Source: Pseudopyrenochaeta lycopersici (Eukaryota > Ascomycota > Dothideomycetes > Pleosporales > Pseudopyrenochaetaceae). Taken from it: DNA of 64,000 bases. The stretch lies in contig NHZP01000016.1 in the NCBI GenBank assembly GCA_003313425.1, positions 558,001 through 622,000 of the forward strand. Direction: 5' to 3'. Made by a program: the position numbers and the translations under genes. Position 1 is the first letter of the stretch; each line of letters opens with the position of its first letter. Shown one piece after another: positions 20,701 through 31,900 of the stretch. Under the pieces are notes generated by a model. The model ran no database searches and was not told the DNA's origin. It saw only the letters and a list, made by a program, of their open reading frames with translations.

Positions 20701-23035
20701 GACATTTAACGGGAAAAATCGCGCCTACTTCGGAGATGAAGAGCGAAGGGAGTCGGCGAGATGATGCTTGACGGGAAAGTCAGGGCTGACCGTCCATGTT
20801 TCGAACAATGTCACAGCGGATCACAACTGGGAAATTGGCCAACGACGTCAGCAAATTCTCCGTCGGTCCGGCCCAAACTCTGTGTCGATCGCTCACTACA
20901 AACTGCAGAGAACACCAATTGTTCTGCCGCGGAGTTCCCTTGAGTGGTTCGTCGTGGGCATGGAAATTGGCGACCACCCTTCTTAGTCCCAACGCCAAAC
21001 GTCCACAAGCCTCGCGGCAAGAGTCACACGAGTCTAGCACTTTTTTCAGGGGCCCCTCAATACCGGAGGAGCCATCAGTTTGTGTCTTCAAATCCTCTCT
21101 ATACACTTCCCGTATCCATCTTCACCGGTCTCAAGCCCAAAACGGTTGCATGTTCTACACCGCTTCACACCGCTCAGTATCTACCCATTGTTCATGCAAA
21201 TCAAACCTTGCTAACACCCTGGCATGGTATAGAGTATGTATGCAACAAGCCTAGATCACGAGGCAGAACCAAACCTGAGGTCCCAACAGAGCTGCAATGC
21301 TGTCTACATGGATTCTAGATTGGAAGGTGCTCCATCCTGCAGACAGCAGCATATTGCATACACACATGCACCGCTCTGCACCAGCTAGTTGTCGTGAAAG
21401 CCATCTTCGCCCCATCATCAATGCCCAATTCCAAATCTGAATAGCCATGTAGACTCACATCCGTCTTAAATCAACAACAACTGCATTTGCTCAAACGTTC
21501 AAAAGACGTCAGCAGAAACGCCACTTCCGCCCCAGCCACACCGTTCAGTGCAAAACCCTCCTCGCCATGTCCGCCAGTCACGAGATTCGTCACTGTCACA
21601 CAAGACACCTGGGGAAATGGGCGTATTCCCATTTGCCTCGAAGAACGCCAAACTCAAGTCCCAAACACTTCCCGATCTTGCATGCTCCCCGCAGTGAGAC
21701 GTGCATGTGTCGACGAGGTCTGATCGGTATGAGCGGGTACGACGCGACAAGATAGGTGGTCAGTTGTTGTGCGGAGATAGACGACGAGGCCAAGAAAAGG
21801 TACATGTGTGGTTACACAGAAGGGTAGGCCATGCGGGTAGATGCGAGACTTTGTGGTATAGAGGTGTCAGGCTGAACGGCCTCTGTGGACAACCAGCTGT
21901 CACGACTTTCGCTCGCACAAACGATCGAACATGTGTCGAACGCATGAGAAATTGACAGAGAAGATGAGATCGATTGTGCACTCAAAATGACGCATCACAA
22001 TTCCGGACAGAATCTGGTGCTCCCTGCCCTCTTCCAGAAGAGTTTCACTGAACCAAGAACAGAGTCGCCGATATCCTGCATTTTGCACGCTTTGGGCACA
22101 ACCCTCACCGTCACTTCACTCCAACTTCGTGCCTCGCCGTCGCATGCATGCTTCACCTGTAGCACAATAACCGTGCATCAAAGATGGGCAGCCATCAGCT
22201 ACCCACACCAACGAAATTTTTTTTCGCATCTATGTACCACCTTCGCTTGCACTCCCGCAGTACGAGGCGGGTAAGACAGGACCGACCTTGGTCTCGCAAG
22301 GTCCCGGGTTCCACAGAAGCGACAGATCGCAATGCCTCCAGAATCCAGGGCACAGCGGTGAGTAAGGTTTAAGTGGCGGTGAATATCCATTCGGATACAG
22401 ACATTTGAAGCGAAGTCAAGTCCATCGTTGGACAGGAGAGTGCCATGCCACCGAGAACGAGACCGAAAGGCGGAGGCTGTGGGGTACAGCGGGTAAGGCA
22501 CTGTCAACTAGGTTTGAAGGAGAGTGAATAGTGGGCATACATGCATACATCTCGGCCACAGAAGGATCGACCCAAATTGGAGAATCACGACAACGTCGGA
22601 CATGTAATGTATCGTCATATCATTGCAATGCCCAAACACGCTAGACCTTCTTATTTCCGTCCCCCCTTACATATCGGTGTGAAATCAGGGTATACCGGCA
22701 AGTGTAAGCGCGGTTCACACTCAATGCCGCAAACTAGCACAATACCGAAGCGCTCCTCCTACATTGAATGCATGAGCACATTGGGTCCCCACAATAACAA
22801 ACGCTGTGGAGAAACTACGAACGCCGAGTTGACCATTCTGGGAGCCCCGCACGCGCTAGATCCACCGGGCGCGAACGCGAACATGCAGGAAATCTTTGTC
22901 GAGAGGCGTGACTCTCATAGCCATCAATGCAAAGACACCGCCATATGTATTTCTTCACCGCCCATTCGGAAACGCAAGAAGCCGCAATAGTCTCAGAAAA
23001 GACGGAAAGTGCAAAAAAATCGGGTTCAAAACCGA
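17729..23035. other. 5.3-kb stretch with no gene I can support
   Basis: Only short overlapping open frames without domains, splice structure or good starts are visible. The first 700 bp is probably the 3' untranslated region and terminator of the Myb gene, with T-rich tracts near 18050-18230. The right edge is the 3' flank of mif2. No tRNA-like box B, no terminal repeats and no long palindromes were noticed. It could hold long non-coding RNA or a fast-evolving small gene that I cannot recognise. Confidence 0.45.
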
Positions 23036-25779
23036 TCACTCCTCGTCCTGGACGTTCATCTCCCTCGCCTGCGCAAAGAAGACGCGTGCCGTTCCGCTGC
23101 CGACGTTTCTAATGCTGTATGTATTGCCTGCATCGAAAACATTAGCGCACTGTGATATCCAAGACGCATTCTAGCCAATGAGCGACAAGGGATAACCAAA
23201 ATAGCCACCAAGCGCCAACCGTGCCACAAGCACGCGAAGGACGACATGGGGGCTGGACTGATGAGGATTGATGGGAAAAGAAGGTTCGTGCGCCGTAGCC
23301 GCCGCGCAGGACGCTGAAACCCACGAACGACAGCTGTGCATCGTCGGCTCGGGGGAATCGTACGGCTTCTGATGTTACACAGCATGCATATGTATCGACG
23401 CCACAATATGCAGGTGACGGAAAGTGCTCGTCTCGCTTGCCCTGGTCCCAAGCGGTACAACGTATGATCTGTACGATGCGACAAAGAGGGGACTACACAT
23501 GCGGGAGCCCAACTGATGCTGAGCGCAGAATGATGCCCGTCTTTTAGAAGAGAGGATCGGCGCAGGAGGCGGAGAATGAAAGTAAAAATGTCTAGGAAAT
23601 GATGCCGATGTGCCGAATGTAGGAAATTGTGGTGAGGAGGAATGATTGCAAGGGGTTGGAGGGGAAAAATGAAAAGATGATGTGAAAGGGCAAATCAACT
23701 GACCTCGAGGCACTTGCCAGATACCACTCTTATGTACCGTGAACTCGTTCTCATGAACCTTGACCTCAACTGTACCTGATTGCACATTGAAAACCATGTG
23801 CATTTTCCGCGAGTTTTTGGTACGCTTCATTTGATCGGCTCGAAGCTCAATAAGGCCCCAATTGAAGAAGGATCCGACCGAGGCGAGTTTGGTATACTTG
23901 AATGAGCCATCTGGGACATCTACCGGCTCGATGCCCTTCTCAGCCCATGCAATCGCTAGAGCAATGTTAGAAATGTGAATTCGAGGGAAATAGTACAACA
24001 TGAAACTTACTGTCTTCTATGATATCTGTTGATGTGACATCCGTGATAGGGTCGAAATCCCTATAGTTACCGACAAGAGTGCCCTCCTGCTCCCATGGAT
24101 CAAGGTCGACCTCTTCTTCAATGGCAGTCAGGATTCGCTTCCTACCCTTTGTGCCTGTGCTCCTTTGTTGTTTTCGTTCTGGCTCGGGATCCTGGTTCTT
24201 CACAATGGACGTCATACTGCCATCAACATCATAGGCGATACGGTCGTTCTTCCAGAAGTCGATGGGAGCAACGCGATGCCTTCCTGTTCGTCCTACGCGA
24301 GCAACAGCGTCAGGATCCATTTCGCGGAAGACTGAAAGATGGCGTCCTCGTCCATAGCGTGAACCAACTGAAGTCGTAGACATCTGCTCAATATCCTTCT
24401 TACTAAGTGGGTTGCCATAGACGTCTACAAGCTTGCCAGCATCCTCGCTGTTTGCTTGCGGTGTTTTCTCTTTAGCCTTTGTTTCAAGCTTGCTCTTTGG
24501 CTCTGCTTTGCCTTTAGATTTTGCCGCTACAGGTTTTGGAGGCTTTTTGAACACGGTATTCGTCTTCTCCTTCGCAGAGGCATTCTGCGATGCTTTTGCT
24601 GGCGTAACATCGTCCTTCCCAGTAGCCTGCAGTGCCCGTGGGGGCCTTCCTCGACGTTTCGGCACAACAGGCGCTTCGTCAATCTGCTCAGAGTTGTCTA
24701 TAGAGGCATCGATTGATGCATCTAACATACTCAGTCCCTGCTCCGAAATATCGGAGACACGCTGAGACCGTCGTGGCTGGACGGCTGGTGAATGCGCGCT
24801 CTTCTTGCCCTTTTTCTGTATTGCCGAAGCCTGGGCTGATGCGGCGCCTCGTTTTCGCGGTTTGGCAGTGGTCGTGTCTTCTTCGTGCGATTGCTCTAAG
24901 ACGTCGCTCTTGCGCTTCCTGCCCCTCTTAGCCGGTACTTTCACGGGTTCTGGTGCAATTTCCGACTCCTCGAGATCCAAGAGGTCTTCTGCCCCAGTGG
25001 TCGCATCCTCTCCAATCTGCGCCACGAAGCTCTCCTCTGTGCCGCCGTTGATGACAATCGAATCTTCATTAGCTGTAATCTCTTCCTGTGCGTAGCTTTC
25101 CTCCAATACAACGCTCGGCTGTCGAACAGGTGAACTACGCTCGGGGATGTCGTATACATCCGCACGCTTCCCACGTCGTGCTCCTGATCCGCTCAAAGCC
25201 GGTGTTTCCTGCAAGCTTGATTCGTCTTGTTCAAAGTCCAATCGTCTGGCAATAGGATGTGAGGTGGCGCGTGCGGGGCTAGAAACATTGATCGAGCTGG
25301 CTCTGGGAGCCATGGACGTTTGTCGACGGGGCGAAGATCCAAGCGTCGTTTTCTTTGGCGATAGCGATCGCGGTGGTGGGAGATGCGTCCGGCCATTGCG
25401 CAGAATATGATGGGACGTAGTGAGATCTGGAACAGAGCCTGCGCAAATCTTAGCGCATGTGCAACATTTGTCGCATACACTGCGCGAGTCCTTGAAATGC
25501 GCCAGAGTTACTTACTCTCCTGTATATCCATGGACTCTGACGCGGTCACCGTACCTCCGCGCTTTGGGGGTGACTTCTCTGGCGACGAGAAGATGCCTGA
25601 AATAGGTTCTAGGCCGTGTTCATCGTACACACCTCGGTCTGCAAGTGTGATTCCAGTTTTCCTGTGTATGTTGTCAACATCTACATGCAGTTATCCAGCG
25701 CTTGTTTTGCCTACCTGCCCTGTACGCCGACATTGTAGAAATTGTTTTCGCGATTTTCGCGCTTTCTTTGAGGCGCCAT
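23036..25779 (-). CDS. mif2: Inner kinetochore protein CENP-C / Mif2
   Basis: Mif2 binds the CENP-A nucleosome and links it to the Mis12 complex. Five exons: 25779-25715, 25661-25516, 25438-24011, 23955-23704 and 23127-23036, giving 660 residues. The N-terminus has the Mif2-N signature (ENNFYNVGVQGRKTGITLAD, then GVYDEHGLEPISGIFSSPEK). The middle is acidic and lysine-rich, with an AT hook at about 332-338 (KRRGRPPRA). The CENP-C motif follows at about 454-468 (RTGRHRVAPIDFWKNDR), the segment that contacts the nucleosome acidic patch and CENP-A tail. The C-terminal cupin dimerisation domain contains MHMVFNVQSGTVEVKVHENE and SGIWQVPRGNTYSIRN. Introns 1-3 are 53-77 bp; the last is 576 bp and lies within the cupin. 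All junctions keep frame, and the family assignment is secure. Confidence 0.95.
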
Positions 25780-26703
25780 ACTTGCAGCCTATGAAATGCC
25801 AAATATATACGCGCGAGATTCCGTAATTAACGCGTCGTTGGTGGTGCAGTTGCGTCAACCGAATGTTGTCGTTGTTGTTTTGGGTGGGATGCGCGCCATG
25901 ATCCAGTGCGGAACTGGGCTTGGCACCCCCGATTCACCCAACGCAGCCCTGTGGGAAAAGAAATACTAGGGCACACCTAGCGTGAATTTTGAATGCCTAC
26001 AGTCTCCTTGCTGCGACAGTGCTTTCCCACCTCCAAGATTGTGAGCGACCTTAAATTCGATGCGAGAACAATTTTGCACAGCACTGAACCCAACGGTGGG
26101 CTTGTGAGCCTGTCCGTCCAACTGTGAGTACATAAATGTCGAGTCTGGCAAAATTAAACTAGTTTAGCGCAGGTCATCACGGTTCATAGAAATGGCGCAA
26201 TATAAGTTGAGGAGCCCGCCCAAATGGCGGGAACTTTTCAGGCTTCTTATGTATTTTTCGACTTCCATCCAACTCCTTGGCTATTCAGTCCTGACCAAGC
26301 GCATCAGACGTCCACCGCACAAGAAGCCTCACTGTCCTTCAATCGCAGTCCACGCGCAGACCAAGCACTGCTCCCATTCATTGCTCGCGTAGAGGTATCC
26401 GCTCTCCTACCCACCCACATTGTATCTCCCACCAGATGCAAAATTTTCCTGGATCAAGACTTTTCCGATAACCAACTCTCTTGACAGTTCAGCCAACTCG
26501 GGAAAGAACCAAGTCCAATCATGCCGGGCGATGATATGCTTTTCGTGTAAGCGTCGAAAAACGGCAGCTAGCCGCAGAATGAGAAAATATACAGACGAAA
26601 GGAAATCGTAATCATGTCGATGAATCGTTAAATCGTGGCCGCAATCTCTAGCAGTCGAAACTCGTTCCAGATCAAAGACATCGACGGGACCCGGACACAC
26701 AGC
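25780..26703. other. Intergenic stretch between mif2 and the zinc-knuckle gene
   Basis: It holds the mif2 promoter at its left end and the 3' flank of the zinc-knuckle gene at its right. No further gene is supported. Confidence 0.5.
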
Positions 26704-27633
26704 CTAGTTGGGGCAGGCGCTCTGGACGTGGCCTGGCTGCTTGCAGCGGTAGCACACGCGCTCGGAAGAAGTCTCCTGGGGGCAGTCTCGTGACAGATGG
26801 CCGACCTCACCACCTATACCAAAGTTAGACATGCCAAACGCATCGGTACTCACTCTTCACTTACAGTTGTAGCACTTCTGGCCCTGGGTGCAGTCACGGC
26901 TCATGTGACCGAAACCTCCGCAAGAGTAGCAAGTGGTCTGGCGAGCTCCGCCATAGCCGCCCTGACCACCGCCGTATCCTCCACGGCCACCGTAACCACC
27001 CTGACCACCACCGTAACCGCCGCCCTGGGAGCAGTTGCGGGCGATGTGGCCCTGCTGGCCACACTTGTAGCACTCCTGGCCACCGCCGCGGCCACCACCC
27101 ATTCCGGAGCCACCAGCAGCTCCCTCCTTGGTGCACTCGCGGGAAATGTGCCCGGTACCACCGCAGCGGTAGCAGGTCTTCTCAGCCTGGGGAGAGGTGC
27201 ACTCGCGGCTAACGTGGCCCTTCTCGCCGCAGTTGTAGCATGTAGGAGTTCCCTTGGTAGGGCACTCAGCAGCGCGGTGAGACGAGTCTCCGCCTGATAA
27301 TCTGTAAGTTAAGGCGCAAAGAACGGATGGTGGAGAGTATATCAAGTGAAGACGAAAGAGATGCGAAATGTGAGGTGAGACGCTTGGCAGGATTTCGAAG
27401 GATTCCACCTGAGAAATCGAGATGTGGGAGAACTTGGGGGCGTAGTACTGTTATCCCAAGACCAGAGCCCGGGTGGGCGCGTGAAGTATCGATTGTTCCC
27501 GTGTCTTCCGGTGAAAAGACAAAAGCGGGGTTGCAAGTGGGCGTTATGATATTCAAGTGGCAAAAGTAGCAATCCACTTACAGTTGTAGCAACCACGGCC
27601 ACCGGCGCCAGCAGCAGGAGCTTGGTAATCCAT
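26704..27633 (-). CDS. gis2: Seven-zinc-knuckle nucleic-acid binding protein (Gis2/Byr3/CNBP type)
   Basis: CNBP-type proteins bind single-stranded nucleic acid and regulate translation. Exons are 27633-27582, 27293-26865 and 26813-26704, with introns of 288 and 51 bp; the product is 196 residues. There are seven CCHC knuckles (C-x2-C-x4-H-x4-C): [84 protein letters not shown] and [14 protein letters not shown]. Both introns interrupt a knuckle at the same place, directly after the T of the second Cys codon, as if knuckle exons had been duplicated. Between knuckles 4 and 5 is a glycine-rich GGYGG/RGG linker, a typical arginine-methylation target. The gene is near full family length and looks intact. 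Confidence 0.94.
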
Positions 27634-29985
27634 TGTATGTGAAGTTTGAGGAAGAGACCTAGTTCCGTCAGCAACATTTCCCAACTAGAGTTACAGGTTC
27701 TCCACAAGCACGTGGTTGCACGTACCGTTATAAGCCGTTCAGTAAGAGAGTGACGTAGAAGATAGTCGTCGTCGTGTCTTCAGAAGAGAATAGCCAACAG
27801 TCGTGCAATTCGCACCACCACCAATTGATCTTTCGGGAGCTGAGGGTTTGGAAGTTGGGAGAGAGAGAACGAGGGGCACGCAGGAAGGTCACTGAAAATA
27901 TCTTTCCGCGGCAGGCACGGTGTGTGTCGCGCTAGCCTTTTTCGGTTAGCCCCGCCGTTATACACCTACCGGATGTATGGGCCGGGCGGCGAACAGTCTG
28001 TTGGAATGAGAGACTGTCTTGCTGGTAAGCAGGAATGTCGATGTGCCAATCAGCTCAGATCCTGCCAGCATAATGTTATGGTAACATGTGGTTTTGTGTG
28101 TGAACAGGAGCACTTTTCCATTCTACTCGACGTCATTCGAGAAGCCAACCTCGCTTGATAGGCGGCCTCGTGCAGATCTAGAACCGCAGATGCGGCTAGC
28201 TAGGCGTGGAAGAACGTGTAACCCAGACTTTTACTTGCGCACGTGGCTCTACTGTGGAAAAGAAAGTTTATTCTCATGCAGCTGCTATAAATTCATGCGT
28301 CCACAACACTGCACGTCGTTCCTGTTCGGTTATAGAATGCCACGCATATGGTACGATTGCTTCTACCCTGTCTCCAACAAACTAGCTGCTCTAAGATCTC
28401 TGCTATATCAGTCATCCATAGATGTGACTACTGGCACGATACTTGAAATATTCCAAGCAATCACCACTCTTCATTGCGTGTGCACCAATGTGCAAAGTAA
28501 GAAAGCAAGTCCTGTGATGGATCCCGCCACGGGGAGACTTGGCTGTCTAATGTTCTGGACCAAGAACTCTTCTACATCTATCAGAGTCACACATTTGTGC
28601 CTTGTAAACTGACGCTCCTGATGAGAAACGCGGTCTTGAAGAATGTGATGTCAACTGTTGTACGAAAGGCCCAATGGCCAAAGTCATGGTCGAGATGATG
28701 GAATCCCACGGCACCAATTTGATGTTGAGATGTGGTCTCCCGACGAGCTCTAGTGACCCACATGATCCATAATTTACATCCTCGAATACCTGAACCTCTC
28801 CAAGAAGTGAGCGCAGAGAGCTTGCAAGGTATATTTACTTCAGTGGGCTATTACACGACGGAATCGCGATACAGTCTGCAGCATGGCGGAAAAACTTGTC
28901 GTTATAATATGAAAGACAGTGTTTAACATGGACCGTCAGCTTGAGAGGGAGTTGTTCTGGTGCAATGCGCAATCATTTCCGCAACAAGGCGCGCCAGGCT
29001 GAAAGTAACAGCTGCTGTGTTGCATCGCTAATCTCTCTTAAACGAAAGAACTTCTAGTACCCAAGCGTATAGTAGTAGCATTGTGAGTCAGACTGCTTGC
29101 GTAAAGCATTGCTGTAAAAATTCCGTGAAGCTTGCTCTGGCGCAGCGCTGACATTCTGAAGGAGAGGTGCTTTTGGTTTCAGGGAGACTACTTCTACCTG
29201 AGTGCAAGGTTGAGCGATCGCAGTGATGACACAATTGTTCAAAGAATTTTGCAGTGGCTTTGAGCTAAGCATATTCAAACAGGTGTCTATTTTAGGGGCG
29301 GTGTTTAGCAGAGTACGCTTCTGGTACTACTCGACGGTTTAGAGTACTTGATATCAACAGAGATCACCACTGGCGCCTCTCCAAACCAACTCACGCAAGA
29401 TAAACGGCTGCAGCTTTGCTTCCAGGTTTAATCTGCATATCTCAGCAACAAGCAGAGCTTGTACGAGCCAACTGAATTATCGTAGGTACCATATACACAT
29501 TCAAAATGTGCAACAGTCTTGACACAAATGACTCTTTAACATCTTCTACTTCCGTCTTCACTTTTCTTCAGAATTCCGGAAAGCCTCCAAATCCCGTAGA
29601 ACGGCTGATTCATCACTGGCAGGTCGCTTATCAACAAGACCGTTCCTCGAGTGATAGGGCTAGGCGACAGTAGTTGTCATAGGAGATATTCTTGTCGTTT
29701 CGTTTCTCGGAGTTATAGAGTACTACCTAGGACACAAACGCCGGGAAATTATCGTTTCGTGAGCCTTGTGACTGTGTGTCTGCATATGACGACTCTCGCA
29801 CTTTGTGTCGATCCTTTGATCAATAGGCCGATCCAGGTAAATTTTCTAAAATATTGAGGCGACTTTGGAGAATACACTGGCAGCAGCATCTTCGTAGATG
29901 ATCAGACAGATGCAAAGGTGAAAAGCGAAACGTAGTCGGTAGGAGCATACGCTTTGAAAATATGGCCTTTTTCTTCTCCACATCA
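27634..29985. other. Intergenic stretch, 2.35 kb
   Basis: I see no supported gene. The longest frame (plus strand, about 28088-28612) begins at GTG, has no domain and an erratic composition. The left end is the promoter of the zinc-knuckle gene; the right end is the 3' flank of the F-box gene. Confidence 0.45.
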
Positions 29986-31678
29986 TTATGTGAAGTCGTA
30001 AACAACTAGCGCTTGGCTGCCTTCGCTTTTCTCTCGTAGAACGATGACATTCTGTTCGTCGAAGCCTACCCAGCCTCGGCTTACAGTGGAATCATCGAAA
30101 CCTTGCTCAAGTGCAAGCCGTAGTCCAGCCTTCTGTCTGGATTCATCTCCAACATCCTCATCAATGATTTTTGAAGGCTGCACTCGAACACTTAACTCGC
30201 CGTTTCTCGAACGCTTACGGCTCGCTGATGAAGCCATGCCACCTTCCAGATCCCAAACTCGAAGCTCATCGCCTAATCGGCTCACAGAAACAGCTTTACC
30301 GCGCATACCAACATGAGCACCAGATATTGAAGACGTGTGGCCCCAAAGACGGTTACCAGAGCTTATCGACAGCACGGATGAAGTTGATCGTACCAAATAT
30401 AGCGACAGAGTGTTGTCTGGATGGGCCACAAGAAGATATGGATGTGAGTATGACATCGCAGTGGGCTTCGATCTACTTGGATTGCTGGTCAATGACGCTT
30501 CTCGGGTGGAGCCGGGGAACGGGGACGACGAGCGGGTCGAGGGCGAAGACGCAGACCGATATGTAGAAAGAGTGAAGGAATGCTCATCTGCTGCGGTGGC
30601 TAAGCGAGACTCGAGTAATTCCCCTTCGTGTGATAACATAAGCTCTTGAACGCCTACAGTCCATCCAGAGAGGTAGGTTGGGAGGGAGTATGCGATCGCG
30701 GCAGTCATGCTTGCCGTTGCTGTCCGCAAGGACAAGGATACAGGTGGCCATGCGGTGTGCGAACGTAATGAGTATAGGAGTTTTGGAGCTTCCAGTGTAC
30801 CAGAGGCGTTTAAAGTATTCTTAAATGTGTATAGTGAAAGCAGGTGGTCCTCAGTCATTGTTAGAAGATATGGCGATGAATATGCAAGTGCTGACAGCAT
30901 TCCATTAGTTGACGGCGGATGCGTGAAGACAATGTCAAATCTCTGGTAGTCTCTTCTGAGCACATAGACTGAGAATGAGCCGTCCTCAAAGCCAATTACA
31001 ACTCTTTCGATGCTGTCATCACTCTCAGCTGCATCTATTGCCATGGATATTGGTAGTCGGGCAGATTCCGCTTCACAGAAGAGTGGTGTAGATGCCAACA
31101 ACTCCCGACCATCCTTTGAACTCCATGCTCGAAGGCCAGATATAGAGTCTGCAGTATAGACTGTATTATTTGACATCATGACCAGGAGTGGTGGATTTGG
31201 AGGCCTTTCGGCAACCACAATCTCGGTGACGGCACACTGTCCTCGCGCCCAATTGTGCCGTAGTCGAAACTGCTGCTTCCAATCTGTTTGGACTCCATCT
31301 TTGACCAGATAACCTTCATCTAGCCACTGAGACAATCTCGAGGAATAATGTAGTCGGCCGGGCCCACCTAGGTCTTTAATTCCAGGAATGCGGGAAGCTT
31401 TTGGGAGCACGAATTTTCGATAGTAGGCAGCTTTCCAGAGTTCTGAATCTATTGAAAGGCGGCTGAACTTCTTCGATACCCTACACTTGTTAGTGAAAGT
31501 CCTGTATGTTTGTTGCGGTGTCATACCTTTGGCAGGCGAGAAGCGAGGGTATCGGAGTGAAGGACAAAATGCGCACAAGCAGCTCATCGCTCAGTCTTGA
31601 CAGTTTGTCATATCTCAAGAGCCGTCGCACCTTTGCTGGGGGTTCGCCATCCCCTTCTCCATCATGCGCCCGCTTCAT
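29986..31678 (-). CDS. F-box protein with C-terminal WD40-like beta-propeller
   Basis: Probably the substrate-recognition subunit of an SCF ubiquitin ligase. Exons are 31678-31527 and 31480-29986; the 46-bp intron joins CQ|R and VSKKFSRL, giving 548 residues. The F-box is at about residues 25-70 (YDKLSRLSDELLVRILSFTP, then LLACQRVSKKFSRLSIDSEL and LWKAAYYRKF). The remaining 400 residues contain degenerate propeller blades, for example VYTADSISGLRAWSSKDGRE, VVIGFEDGSFSVYVL, YLLVAHPDNTLSLYLV and KAVSVSRLGDELRVWDLEGG. A serine-rich insertion (SASSPSTRSSSPFPGSTREA) lies between two blades. The start ATG at 31678 gives MKRAHDGEGDGEPPAKVRRL, a possible nuclear signal. The closest S. pombe comparison may be Pof12, but I am not sure. 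The gene is divergent from sae2. Confidence 0.85.
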
Positions 31679-31900
31679 AGCGAATGTGTTCGATTCAGGC
31701 GGCGAAAGTACACTATCCTCGAGATATGTCTTATCGTTATCGCAGGAAAGGTCCGTGCACAACCCGTGACTTCGCGTCTCTCTAGCGCGTTCTTCGGGCT
31801 TTTATGACTACCCAGCACACATCACTTACGATATCCTATCTATAATCCACCTATCACTAGCTCTGCCTCTCTCTGATTTTACCATGCTATCTGGATAGTT
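31679..31900. promoter_or_regulatory. 222-bp divergent promoter between F-box gene and sae2, with a minimal uORF
   Basis: The two start codons are only 222 bp apart, so promoters must overlap. At 31884-31898 the + strand has a five-codon uORF (ATG CTA TCT GGA TAG) in good context (accATG); its stop ends 2 nt before the sae2 ATG. If transcribed, it would make sae2 translation depend on leaky scanning or re-initiation. Confidence 0.55.

Noticed and set aside
28088..28612. 174-codon plus-strand frame in the 27.6-30.0 kb gap
   Set aside because: Begins at GTG, has no recognisable domain, and no adjoining exon could be found.
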